Assembly (NCBI RefSeq): GCF_030546645.1
Contig: NZ_JAUOTO010000003.1
Coordinates: 774,956-838,955, forward strand
Direction: 5' to 3'
Length of the DNA: 64,000 nt
Source of the DNA: Flavitalea plasmicola
GTDB lineage: Bacteria; Bacteroidota; Bacteroidia; Chitinophagales; Chitinophagaceae
Shown here: positions 25,501 to 32,812 of the stretch, piece by piece
How positions within the stretch are numbered: position 1 is the first letter of the stretch
Layout: every line of letters starts with the position of its first letter
Made by a program: the position numbers and the translations under genes
The notes under the pieces: generated by a model
What the model was told of the DNA's origin: nothing
The model's input: the letters and a program-made list of their open reading frames with translations, nothing else
Database searches by the model: none

Positions 25501-26173
25501 CGCTGATATGCAGCGTCTAAAAGAAACGATCCTTCAGAAATGCATGATCGCCGACATACCCATCCCGGCCGATAAACACCTCGAAGATCGACGGCGGAAA
25601 AAAATGGGCATTGGCAATGCGGATCTCATCACCCTCTGCCACGAAGGGGCCTACACGGTTGTGACGGAGGATGCGGTTTTTCGAGAGCAGTTGCACAACG
25701 AATTCCAACAACCCGCCCTATCATTATTGATGCTGTCCCATGCGCTGACCCAACAAGGGTTGCTCACCGGACGGACCATGGGTGCGGTGGGAGCCTACCT
25801 GATTAACAAAGGCTACGGGGGCGTCTTTGTGTCGAACCCCGTTATCCGGGCGGCGGTGAAGGCACCCGGCACCATTGCCGAACCCACCCGTAAGGCAATA
25901 GTCAGCTTTTTTGCCTACCTCGGCGCTTCTGTCGGCGTTGCTGCAACCGCGGAGCTCCTGCGCGACCTGTTCGAAGATAGTGAACTCACAGAAGCGGAGA
26001 TCATCAAGGCAGCGTTGCGGGTGATCGTACTGTACCAGCTGGCCAGCAACGAGCGGGACGACCGCGTGCGGCTGGAGAACATGATCGGTCTGCTACTCCC
26101 CATCCCACAGCGACTGCAAACCTACCTGCAAAGCCACATCCAGCCCCAGCCGGATCTGGACATCCTGGATTAA
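22550..26173 (+). CDS. HNH - coiled coil - TPR - GreAB-C-like - PIN protein, 1207 aa
   Basis: Multi-domain protein. Residues 10-105 form an HNH nuclease with C25/C30, H46 in GQIAHIYPV, N72, and C77/C80 followed by H81. Residues ~118-158 are a coiled coil (VIQQLQQQLEVMHAENTLLR). Residues ~170-770 are TPR-like helical repeats. Residues 776-838 resemble the GreA/GreB C-terminal domain (SLDDPIAAILLGRTLGEEVT). Residues ~920-1060 look like a PIN domain: D924 in LLFDGSAIV, D1025 in NADLITLC and D1041 in VVTEDAVF. A helical tail follows. Two nucleases at the ends of a TPR scaffold suggest an effector of an anti-phage or inter-element conflict system; this is inferred. Coding GC is clearly higher than in the next gene. 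Confidence 0.72.
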   Translation: MAKVKRKPVPTPIKQKLMAHTGNQCAMPDCTNLLYENDVYRGQIAHIYPVGGPPAPRHDPSITQAFIDSYDNMLVVCGLCHPEVDHVPLLYTAEDLFTIKHNHEARFKDAPVTPAIEALTVAVIQQLQQQLEVMHAENTLLREQTTTLTNELRRLNERTLTAPPGDTGTAIQHAMLQHAKTLKHQGLHKAALSILRRDTDTQPPLSPADRHRWQVELALTLMDMNDAAGAAPILVALADEPTLPKSAKSLIAIGYFLQEDYLASVHWAKASIHDEPDEVNGYVCYEQLRAKLSPSLVPPVEWPAAVASNAVLLAALARLREEEGDYTAACALYSRIDFSGIEQPVLRHDLMSYYGIALLSSIRYPEKILKGARPPELISIIDQAQNYLTAARDYFSTTELVGERVYLYIDLGIIYQLTGDEAQARYHFSRAFELKPSFTTLKYSLAHAPDKDWDSLLNTGYLLLMDPKERIDLTVMDAERLAMTDNIDPALAKLEAIYDEVLSCPGDHTFYFILLGELFLRMSRETELDQLLTLLGKKNYSPFARSVLHAKKNLVEKDQPHYHAHKDMVFTAASELDAGWARGIAYQVFTAAGDHGLAADVLAPLCDQASVTSYTRDFVESLYKAGRYRVCAEWATALLARFPGEGVFVDTLATIYEYTGNREKAIALIEAYLGQHSSMLLKAKLGMLFSMTHAYERARAMLGDVKDFTALNASTRMHLATALAASGQEPRALELAYETYHLYPDEPSLAPVYLDLLLAYCWNHPLLQTPGCMTVNCTIRLRSDDDAITVTLVPEPRFDTERSLDDPIAAILLGRTLGEEVTIEGGHWLIESIQTKYSHLQTVCQKIHDATQTGRSDFEAEKEAGEHDGVPEHNLLFEVLANRYGWNPIMLWLNQIEKGAFQPQATTVAERETKITPSFPLLFDGSAIVMLALSGQLDGYLGSLPGPIYVSRRLLRYLDEILSQSRADPSRQRSFFTLPPADITADMQRLKETILQKCMIADIPIPADKHLEDRRRKKMGIGNADLITLCHEGAYTVVTEDAVFREQLHNEFQQPALSLLMLSHALTQQGLLTGRTMGAVGAYLINKGYGGVFVSNPVIRAAVKAPGTIAEPTRKAIVSFFAYLGASVGVAATAELLRDLFEDSELTEAEIIKAALRVIVLYQLASNERDDRVRLENMIGLLLPIPQRLQTYLQSHIQPQPDLDILD

Positions 26174-26491
26174 CCCTGCGTTGTCGTACCGCTATCCTTT
26201 GCGCTTCGCCGCCAATACAACTATTTGAAAGGCGGATCGTCCAATGGCGAAACCTTTATTCTGATATCGCTGTCCTTATAGACATTTCAGCTACTCTTAG
26301 AAAAAAAGGTGCCTATCTCTGTTGCAGTTTTATTGGAAGAGCTCATTCCCTGTAGCTGTGCCGGATGGTTATCGCATAACTTATAGCAAAATATTTTTTA
26401 GTTTAAATATTCGTATTTTTCAAGTCTATTACAATAGCGATTGCTACAGTATAGGGCCAAATAATTCATTGATGTTTAAAGTGTGTTTTTA
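26174..26491. other. 318-base gap between the HNH/TPR/PIN and HD genes
   Basis: No gene is visible. The right half is strongly AT-rich (26390-26450) and probably contains the promoter of the HD gene, but I cannot match a clean TAnnTTTG element. The gap means the HD gene may be transcribed on its own. Confidence 0.4.
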
Positions 26492-27583
26492 ATGCCAACC
26501 CAAGCAAGACAAAGTATATACAACCTGATCCTTGGAATGACGGAGGCTGACTGGAATTATTATGCACCAGCATATAATAACATCAGATTAGGAAAACCTT
26601 TCGTGGAAGATATCACTGCCGTTGATTTTATCTTGAGATTTTTTCAGAAAGGGGGCAAACCCATGGTTACGGAAAAATTTCAGGTACATACATTTGGACG
26701 GCCCAGAGCGGAACATACCGTCTCTGTCTTTTTTTTCGGCGTCCTGCTTTATCATAACATGGTCTTTCGACACAAAACATTTTATAAAGGGAAAGTCAAT
26801 GAAAAATTTGACTTCTTTGCTTTCATATGGTTTATCACCGTGCTGGCCCATGATTTTACCTATTATAAGGAAGCGGATCCCGAACTCTTACAGGCTTGCC
26901 AGACGACAGATGAACTCATTGCCCATTTTGACATTCAATATAATTTATTGCAGGATGGTGGGGCACATGTGCCGGTAGCGCTTTGGAATGGAGTCCAACA
27001 ATATTACCGCATGCGGCGTGAGGTAAGGGGTAAGGTGGATCATGGCATAGTAGCCGGAATGCTTGCCTATGATCTACTAGTGAAAAACAGGAAGCTTCAA
27101 AAAGCAGAGCGAAATAAGGAGTGGTTATGGGAAGATTATTTAGATAAAGAATATGCATATGCATCGACCACGATCGCGGTACATAATATTTGGCTACCAA
27201 CCGAGGATCGGTTGGCAGATTACATCAAGTTCAATTTAGGGCATCTCTCGGAACATCAAAAGTTCCGGTTTACGGAGGGGGCATTGTATCATTTGCTCAG
27301 TATTGTAGATACCTTAGATCCCGTGAAAACGTACGGAGATGTTCGGGTAGGTAATGCCAATACACCTAGTGAAGCGCTGGACGAACCCAAACCCGATGCC
27401 ATGACGATCCTGCAAAATGTTTTTTTATCTTTTCCTGATGAGCGGACCTTTGAGATGACGGTGTCGGGGCCTCTCGAACCAGACGATCTTATTAGGGACG
27501 GGATGAATCTCACTGCATTTTTGAATGTCAAAGTGACCCCTTTGGAAGATGGGATAAGAGTACGGGTGTTTAGTAGTGTATAG
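26492..27583 (+). CDS. HD-domain phosphohydrolase-like protein, ~363 aa
   Basis: ATG 26492 (MPTQARQSIYNL) is chosen over GTG 26483. The metal-ligand set of an HD domain can be placed in order: H88 (LLYHNMVF), H120-D121 (TVLAHDFTYY), H184 (VDHGIVAGMLAYD), H231 (TIAVHNIW) and D273 (SIVDTLDP). HD proteins hydrolyse phosphate esters in nucleotides, second messengers or nucleic acids. The substrate here is unknown. The ~70 residues after the HD region are beta-rich and unassigned. It lies 318 bases after the HNH/TPR/PIN gene on the same strand and is much more AT-rich. It may be a partner effector or separate cargo. Confidence 0.65.
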   Translation: MPTQARQSIYNLILGMTEADWNYYAPAYNNIRLGKPFVEDITAVDFILRFFQKGGKPMVTEKFQVHTFGRPRAEHTVSVFFFGVLLYHNMVFRHKTFYKGKVNEKFDFFAFIWFITVLAHDFTYYKEADPELLQACQTTDELIAHFDIQYNLLQDGGAHVPVALWNGVQQYYRMRREVRGKVDHGIVAGMLAYDLLVKNRKLQKAERNKEWLWEDYLDKEYAYASTTIAVHNIWLPTEDRLADYIKFNLGHLSEHQKFRFTEGALYHLLSIVDTLDPVKTYGDVRVGNANTPSEALDEPKPDAMTILQNVFLSFPDERTFEMTVSGPLEPDDLIRDGMNLTAFLNVKVTPLEDGIRVRVFSSV

Positions 27584-27600
27584 CGTGCTGGCCGGATTTA

Positions 27601-27755
27601 CTATATTCGCAGTTCGTCGTCCTCTTCCATCTTCCTGGCTAAACTACGCATGCCCCGGTCCCAGAAAGTCGTCCTGTTCTTCTTTCGTAAACGTTTCTCC
27701 TCGAACTATACTATATGTGGTATAATACCTCCACTTGACAACTGAAGGTGAGTAT
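27601..27755 (-). pseudogene. Decayed minus-strand gene fragment with frameshift
   Basis: Read on the minus strand, an open stretch (KWRYYTTYSIVRGETF ... EEQDDF) is followed, after a one-base shift, by WDRGMRSLARKMEEDDELRI and a stop at 27601-27603. Together they give a sensible charged C-terminus of about 50 codons, but no start codon or complete frame exists. The parent family is not recognised. Confidence 0.45.
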
Positions 27756-27864
27756 TAGTGTGAACTTTAAAAAAGAGATTATCGGCTTTGAAAAATAGAA
27801 TTATATTATTGCCTCTTTTATGTCTCTATTGTTTTTCTAAGTTTGAGGGGGCAATTTTGCAGGT

Positions 27865-28134
27865 ATGAGTGTAGAGATTGTGACGAAGGAGGATTTGCAA
27901 ACACTACGTTTTCAAATTGTGAGCGACATTAAAGAGCTGCTTGATCAGCGAGCGCGACCAGGGGAAGGCGACATGCGTGGCTTCCGGACCAGAGAGGTCA
28001 GGCATTTGTTGGGGTGTTCGCCTGGCAAGTTGAAGTCGTTATGTACAGGGGGGCGAATTAGGACGAAGAGGATAGGCGGAACGATCTACTATAACAAGGA
28101 TGATGTTAAGCGCCTGTTGACGTCAGGTTTTTAA
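27865..28134 (+). CDS. Excisionase-like HTH protein (MerR-type/HTH_17)
   Basis: 89 residues. An N-terminal helix (EDLQTLRFQIVSDIKELL) precedes a winged helix: FRTREVRHLLGCSPGKLKSL, then GRIRTKRIGGTIYYNKDDVKRLL. This is the standard layout of Bacteroidota excisionase/HTH_17 proteins found beside integrases. In CTnDOT such proteins (Xis2c, Xis2d) help the integrase excise the element. It is 20 bases upstream of the winged-helix gene and near the tyrosine recombinase, consistent with that role. Confidence 0.85.
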   Translation: MSVEIVTKEDLQTLRFQIVSDIKELLDQRARPGEGDMRGFRTREVRHLLGCSPGKLKSLCTGGRIRTKRIGGTIYYNKDDVKRLLTSGF

Positions 28135-28154
28135 AAATCAACGAGGTGGAAGCG

Positions 28155-28445
28155 ATGTGGATGGGGCGGCAGATGATTTTGTTTTACCGAATGTTAGCAA
28201 GCGATGACCGTTTGAGGCCACAACACGTATGCCTCTATTTTGCCATTTTGTCAATGGCGAAGGAAGAAGACAATTCCGGTATGGTTGCGGTGACGAGGAG
28301 GGAGTTAATGGAAATTTCCCGCCTGACGTCGAAGGCTACGTATCATCGGTGTATTCGTGAGCTGGAGTGTTATGGGTATATTCAGTACCGTCCGTCATAT
28401 AATCCGTTTCTAGGGTCGAAGGTTGTTTTGAAATTCGTAGCTTGA
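28155..28445 (+). CDS. Small winged-helix-like protein, copy 2
   Basis: About 96 residues from ATG 28155 (an upstream GTG at 28146 is possible). The pattern HVCLYFAILSMAKEEDNSG, then VTRRELMEISRLTSKATYHR and ELECYGYIQYRPSYNPFLGS matches copy 1 at 20737-21024. It probably binds DNA as a regulator of the element. It is cotranscribed with the excisionase-like gene and convergent with the integrase gene; only 7 bases separate the two stops. Confidence 0.75.
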   Translation: MWMGRQMILFYRMLASDDRLRPQHVCLYFAILSMAKEEDNSGMVAVTRRELMEISRLTSKATYHRCIRELECYGYIQYRPSYNPFLGSKVVLKFVA

Positions 28446-28452
28446 TGTTTGT

Positions 28453-29730
28453 CTATTTTTGTTGTTGCGCGGTCTCTTCGGCCGGCAATGTCTTTGCATA
28501 GCCTTTTAAAAATTTCTTTTTCTCCAGCCGTTTTTGCAGGACTTCCATGTCTTCAGCGATTTTCGCCGGAACTACTTTTGAATAGTGTTCGGTTTGGGCC
28601 AGGCGCTTGTGGCCCATCATGCCTTTTACGGAAGTAAGAGGGACGCCGTTCGATGTGGTAACGGTTGTTCCAAAAGTGTGCCGGGCGGCATGGGTCGTTA
28701 GGTTTTTCTCGATGCCGCAAATGGCGGCAATTTCCTTTAGGTATTCGTTGTACTTGGCGTTGCTGTATACGGGCAGGAGCAGATCTTCGGAGATACACCG
28801 GGGATGATCGCGGTATTTATCGAGGATTCGGCGGGTGAGCGGAAGGAGAGGTACTTTTGACGGTACTTTTGTCTTCTGCCGCTTTTTATCGATCCACAAC
28901 TGCCCGTCATGCCCCACGGTGACTTCGGATTTTTTGAGTTGCTTGACGTCTATATAGGCCAATGAGGTGAGGCAACAGAAGATAAAGACATCGCGGATGA
29001 CGGACAAGCGTTCGTTGTTGATCTCCTTGTTGGCGATAAGATGCAATTCCTGTTCAGTAAGGAAGACGGGCTCTACTTCGTCGAGTGTTAGGTTTAGCTT
29101 GGTGAAGGGATCGCCCTGGAGCCAGCCATTGTCTATGCAGGAAAGGATGATCTTCTTGAAAAAGCCCATGTAGGCGGACGCGGTGTTGTGGCTGCACTTT
29201 CTGATGGTTCTGAGCCAGGTGTAGAAACTTTGTCCAAATTCATGATCGACGGCATAGATGCTGATGTCGGTGAGCTTATATTTTAGGGTGACAAACTCCT
29301 TCAGATAGTTTAAGACCCGTTCGTGTTTTTCCCAAAGATCGTCGCTGCATTCGAGCCCGATCAAGGCTTTGACGGTGTCATTGTGGGCCTGGTAGACTTT
29401 AAATAACATCCGATTTCTTTCGGCAGCGCCGGATACAATGTCTCTAATGGCGACGGCGGAGATGGTTTTTCCGGTTTCGATAAGGGTTCGACGGGCTTCG
29501 TAAACCTTTGCCAGGACAATATCGAGATAGGCATTTAGCGCCTTCACCTGAGCTTCTTTGCCTGTTGCACGTCCCGGGTTGGGTTGCCACTTTGATTTCT
29601 CCCAGGTTCTTTTCATAGACAGTTCTTTCGAAATACCGTCCACAGTTATACGAAGGAATATAAGCCACGGCCCTGGCCGAAAGGGGCGAGGCTTGCGTAG
29701 AAAGAATAAGATGCCAAGACTTTTTTCCAT
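28453..29730 (-). CDS. Tyrosine recombinase (integrase) of the conjugative element
   Basis: Start ATG 29730 (MEKSLGILFFLRK) gives 425 residues; upstream frame residues are unlike the family. N-terminal arm-binding region, a SAM-like core-binding domain (~residues 90-190), then the catalytic domain. It has HAARHTFGTT (H-x-x-R) and MMGHKRLAQTEHYSKV (His and nucleophile Tyr). The first catalytic Arg position reads CCLTSLAYIDVKQL, without Arg, as is common in Bacteroidota integrases such as IntDOT. It is adjacent to a tRNA-Ser gene, so it probably integrates the element there. Confidence 0.93.
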   Translation of the reverse strand: MEKSLGILFFLRKPRPFRPGPWLIFLRITVDGISKELSMKRTWEKSKWQPNPGRATGKEAQVKALNAYLDIVLAKVYEARRTLIETGKTISAVAIRDIVSGAAERNRMLFKVYQAHNDTVKALIGLECSDDLWEKHERVLNYLKEFVTLKYKLTDISIYAVDHEFGQSFYTWLRTIRKCSHNTASAYMGFFKKIILSCIDNGWLQGDPFTKLNLTLDEVEPVFLTEQELHLIANKEINNERLSVIRDVFIFCCLTSLAYIDVKQLKKSEVTVGHDGQLWIDKKRQKTKVPSKVPLLPLTRRILDKYRDHPRCISEDLLLPVYSNAKYNEYLKEIAAICGIEKNLTTHAARHTFGTTVTTSNGVPLTSVKGMMGHKRLAQTEHYSKVVPAKIAEDMEVLQKRLEKKKFLKGYAKTLPAEETAQQQK

Positions 29731-29851
29731 CACCGGATCTCTCACTTTTAATGCGCGGTTTGCGCGGTTTACAAAGGTAGAATTGCGCAGCGCTTTGGAC
29801 AAGATGTTTACCTTTGGTACAGGTTGATTTTCATCCTGTTATGGCTGTCCA

Positions 29852-29897
29852 GTGAGTGATTTTTTTGTTCAATTTTGCCACTCACCGAATCACTCAC
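29852..29897. repeat. Inverted repeat near the integrase promoter
   Basis: GTGAGTGATT (29852-29861) and AATCACTCAC (29888-29897) are exact reverse complements 26 bases apart; ACTCAC recurs at 29880-29885. The spacing and place suggest integrase or excisionase binding sites. Confidence 0.45.
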
Positions 29898-29944
29898 TCC
29901 AAGTATGACTTTTTTTGAGTTTTTCTGATAGTGTGCAAAAATGA

Positions 29945-29977
29945 AAAAGCCCGCTACTGTTGAATTTGCGGGCTTTT
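29945..29977 (-). terminator. Terminator downstream of tRNA-Ser
   Basis: Perfect 10-base stem AAAAGCCCGC/GCGGGCTTTT with a 13-base loop, T-rich on the minus strand. It lies 25 bases beyond the 3' end of the minus-strand tRNA gene. Confidence 0.7.
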
Positions 29978-30001
29978 GATGCTTTTTGATTTAGGCTTTT
30001 G

Positions 30002-30086
30002 CGGAGAGAGAGGGATTCGAACCCCCGGAAGTGTTACCTTCAACGGTTTTCAAGACCGCCGCAATCGACCGCTCTGCCATCTCTCC
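30002..30086 (-). tRNA. tRNA-Ser(UGA)
   Basis: On the minus strand the 85-base sequence has a 7-base acceptor stem (GGAGAGA/TCTCTCC) with discriminator G. The anticodon loop is CTTGAAA, giving anticodon UGA, and a long variable arm is typical of serine tRNAs. The T loop GGTTCGAATCC is canonical. CCA is not encoded. Its 3' end faces the integrase gene, making it the probable attachment site of the conjugative element. Confidence 0.95.
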
Positions 30087-30197
30087 GGGCGCAAAATAAA
30101 GGCTCCCCGGCCACACAGCCAAAAAAATAATAGGGTAGGGGCGCCTCCCCCGGGCACAGCATGTAGCAGGCAGCCGCAAATCCGTAACTTTGCCCGA

Positions 30198-32099
30198 ATG
30201 AAGCATCTAAAGGCCGTTAATAAATACTTCTGGAAATATCGCTGGCGCTTCCTCCTGGGACTGGTATTCATCATCCTTTCCAACTACTTCCGCATCCTTA
30301 CCCCCCAGGTCACAGGCTACGTAGTCAACTCCGTGGAAAAAGAGCTCCGCGACAGCGTCATAAACAAAAATTCAGCCCCCTCACCAGACGGACAGGCCAT
30401 ACCCCAGGCGGCTATCCATCAGACCATCCAGGATAGAAAAGACACTGCCAACTATGACATCCTGGTCAAAAAGTTCATCCGTGGCATGGACAAGGCCAGG
30501 CCCGCTTTCGGCGCCAAGGTAGCCATCTGCGGCGTTACATTATTATTACTGGCGCTGGTCGGCGGCTTCTTCATGTTCCTCATGCGCCAGACCATCATCG
30601 TCATGAGCCGCCACATAGAATACGACCAGAAGAAAGAGATCTATGACCACTATCAGTTATTAGATACCAACTTCTATAAAGTCCATTCCACAGGCGACCT
30701 CATGAGCCGCATGGCCGAGGACGTCAGCCGGGTACGCATGTTCACGGGGCCTGCCGTCATGTACCTGGTCAACCTCCTGGCTACCATAGCGTTCAGCCTC
30801 TTCTTCATGCTGAAAAAAGACGCTCTCCTGAGCCTGTATGTCCTAGCGCCCCTGCCCATCCTGGCCATCACCATTTATTATGTCAATAACATCATCCACA
30901 AAAAGAGCGAACATATCCAGGCCCTGTTAAGCAACCTAACTACCAATGCCCAGGAATCCTACAGCGGCATCCGTGTCATCAAATCCTTCGTCCAGGAAAA
31001 GGCCATGCTCCGGTTTTTCACCCACAACAGCGAAGAATACCGTAAGAATGCCGTGGGGCTGGCCAAGGTGGAATCCATCTATTTCCCTTCCATGGGCCTG
31101 ATGATCGGTCTGAGCACTTTACTGGCCATCATGATCGGCGGGCTATACACCATATATGGACGCCATAGTACCGACCTGGGCACCATCACAGAATTCGTAA
31201 TTTATATCACCATGCTCACTTTCCCCGTGAGCGCCATTGGCTGGGTGGCCAGCATCATCCAACGCGCCTCCGCCTCCCAGAAAAGGCTCAACGAGTTCCT
31301 GGACACGGTGCCGGGCATCCAGAACCCGCCTGTCCCCCTGGAACATCGCCTACAGGGAAACATTAGTTTTGAACACGTGGATTTTACTTACCCTAACACT
31401 GGAATCAATGCCTTGAAAGACTTTCACCTGGAGGTTAGGAAAGGGGAGAAGGTAGTGATCATCGGACGGACAGGCAGTGGCAAGACCACCGTTGCCCAGC
31501 TCCTTCTCCGGATGTATGATCCAACCCGGGGCCATATCCGCATCGATGGCGTCGATCTTCGCGCGCTGGACCTCCAGGACCTCCGCCGCCAGATCAGCTA
31601 CACGCCCCAGGATACCTTCCTGTTCAGCGATACCGTCACCGGCAATATTCAGTTCGGCCTGGATAAGCCGGATGAAGAAAAGGTCCGTCTCGCCGCCCGC
31701 TACGCATCCGTCGATAAGGAAATAGAAGGGTTTGCCGCCCGCTATGACACCATGATCGGCGAACGGGGCGTCACCCTCAGTGGGGGGCAGAAACAACGTA
31801 TCTCCATCGCCCGCAGCCTGGTCAAAGACCCCGAGATCGTGGTTTTCGATGACTGCCTCAGTGCTGTAGATGCTAAGACTGAAAAGGAAATACTTGAGAA
31901 CTTACATCAATATCTGCAAAATAAGACGGCTATCATCATTACCCACCGTATCTTCTCTCTGGTGGATTTCGATCGGATCATCGTCCTGGAAGAAGGCCGC
32001 ATTGTAGAGACAGGCACTCATCGGGAACTGCTTGCCCTCAATGGTTATTACACTTACCTGTACGAGCAGCAACAGCAGGAAAAGGAAGATGCATCCTAG
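30198..32099 (+). CDS. ABC exporter, fused permease-ATPase (MsbA-like)
   Basis: ATG 30198 (MKHLKAVNKYFWKY) is the family start; the frame upstream covers the tRNA region. 633 residues. The membrane domain covers ~residues 1-330; the ATPase domain follows with Walker A GRTGSGKTT, Q-loop TPQDTFLFSDTV, signature LSGGQKQR and Walker B EIVVFDDCLSAVD. The H-loop is in IIITHRIFSL. It exports lipids or drugs across the inner membrane as a homodimer or heterodimer; the substrate is unknown. No neighbouring partner subunit is visible. It marks the start of the core chromosome. Confidence 0.92.
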   Translation: MKHLKAVNKYFWKYRWRFLLGLVFIILSNYFRILTPQVTGYVVNSVEKELRDSVINKNSAPSPDGQAIPQAAIHQTIQDRKDTANYDILVKKFIRGMDKARPAFGAKVAICGVTLLLLALVGGFFMFLMRQTIIVMSRHIEYDQKKEIYDHYQLLDTNFYKVHSTGDLMSRMAEDVSRVRMFTGPAVMYLVNLLATIAFSLFFMLKKDALLSLYVLAPLPILAITIYYVNNIIHKKSEHIQALLSNLTTNAQESYSGIRVIKSFVQEKAMLRFFTHNSEEYRKNAVGLAKVESIYFPSMGLMIGLSTLLAIMIGGLYTIYGRHSTDLGTITEFVIYITMLTFPVSAIGWVASIIQRASASQKRLNEFLDTVPGIQNPPVPLEHRLQGNISFEHVDFTYPNTGINALKDFHLEVRKGEKVVIIGRTGSGKTTVAQLLLRMYDPTRGHIRIDGVDLRALDLQDLRRQISYTPQDTFLFSDTVTGNIQFGLDKPDEEKVRLAARYASVDKEIEGFAARYDTMIGERGVTLSGGQKQRISIARSLVKDPEIVVFDDCLSAVDAKTEKEILENLHQYLQNKTAIIITHRIFSLVDFDRIIVLEEGRIVETGTHRELLALNGYYTYLYEQQQQEKEDAS

Positions 32100-32265
32100 T
32101 CCCAGGAACCTCTCCCAGTCTCATAACGGGAAATACAAGCCTCTTTCCGCCTTCTCTGGTGCTGTGGCATCACAAAATGGTCAATAACCCGCCGGTTCGG
32201 GCAACCTGCCGTGAAAAGCAGTCTGGTTGCGGCCTAAATCGGTGATATAAATTCTTTTGTGAATT

Positions 32266-32294
32266 TTGCTAATTCGAAAACAATACTATATTTG
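32266..32294 (+). promoter_or_regulatory. Bacteroidota-type promoter of the PUR-alpha-like gene
   Basis: TTG (32266-32268) and TATATTTG (32287-32294) are 18 bases apart, matching -33 TTTG and -7 TAnnTTTG. They lie about 45 bases before the GTG start at 32338. Confidence 0.6.
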
Positions 32295-32337
32295 TGCTCG
32301 GTTCAAATTGTTATTCTCAACGTAAAAAAAAATTATT

Positions 32338-32763
32338 GTGGCGTACGACAACAACGAAAAAAGAATGGAAAGCGTTTACAGCAAGCGCATCAGAGCTGGC
32401 AAACGCAGAACGTACTTCTTTGATGTGAGGGCAACACGTAGTAACGACTACTATCTGACTATTACCGAAAGCCGTAAGAAGTTCAATGAGGATGGGTACG
32501 ACAGGCACAAGATCTTCCTGTACAAGGAAGACTTCAACAAGTTCCTGAAAGCACTCACAGAAGCGGTGGATTATGTGAAGACGGAATTAATGCCCGACTT
32601 CGACTTCGACGCATACAACCATGACAACGTTGAAGAAAACGGAGGCATCCAGGACAGCAGCTCCAGCATTGCCGATGACATCATCGAAGAAGTTCGTCAT
32701 ACACCCACTACCACCCCTAATACTACTACCACCACGACTGGCGAAGAAGTGGACAAATGGTAA
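32338..32763 (+). CDS. PUR-alpha/beta/gamma-like nucleic-acid-binding protein (DUF3276)
   Basis: The ~95-residue core RMESVYSKRIRAGKRRTYFF ... YYLTITESRKKFNEDGYDRH and IFLYKEDFNKFLKALTEAV is diagnostic of the Bacteroidota PUR domain protein, which binds single-stranded or G-rich nucleic acid. A Glu/Asp/Ser/Thr-rich tail makes up the last 45 residues. GTG 32338 is chosen because residues just before the core (AYDNNEKR) are as in relatives; ATG 32365 is an alternative. Its own promoter and terminator suggest a single-gene unit with strong expression. Confidence 0.92.
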   Translation: MAYDNNEKRMESVYSKRIRAGKRRTYFFDVRATRSNDYYLTITESRKKFNEDGYDRHKIFLYKEDFNKFLKALTEAVDYVKTELMPDFDFDAYNHDNVEENGGIQDSSSSIADDIIEEVRHTPTTTPNTTTTTTGEEVDKW

Positions 32764-32784
32764 AAAGACATTAAGTATTATACG

Positions 32785-32811
32785 AAACCCCTGCATTGCG
32801 GGGGTTTTTTT
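32785..32811 (+). terminator. Terminator of the PUR-alpha-like gene
   Basis: AAACCCC pairs with GGGGTTT across a short loop, followed by T's, 22 bases after the TAA. Confidence 0.8.
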
Positions 32812-32812
32812 G

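Larger units (their letters stand above)
29731..30001. other. Integrase leader and presumed attachment region
   Basis: About 270 bases between the integrase start and the 3' end of tRNA-Ser. It holds a 10-base inverted repeat (29852-29897) and the tRNA terminator (29945-29977). The element's end is likely within it. I did not find a second copy of the tRNA 3' end elsewhere in the window. Confidence 0.5.
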
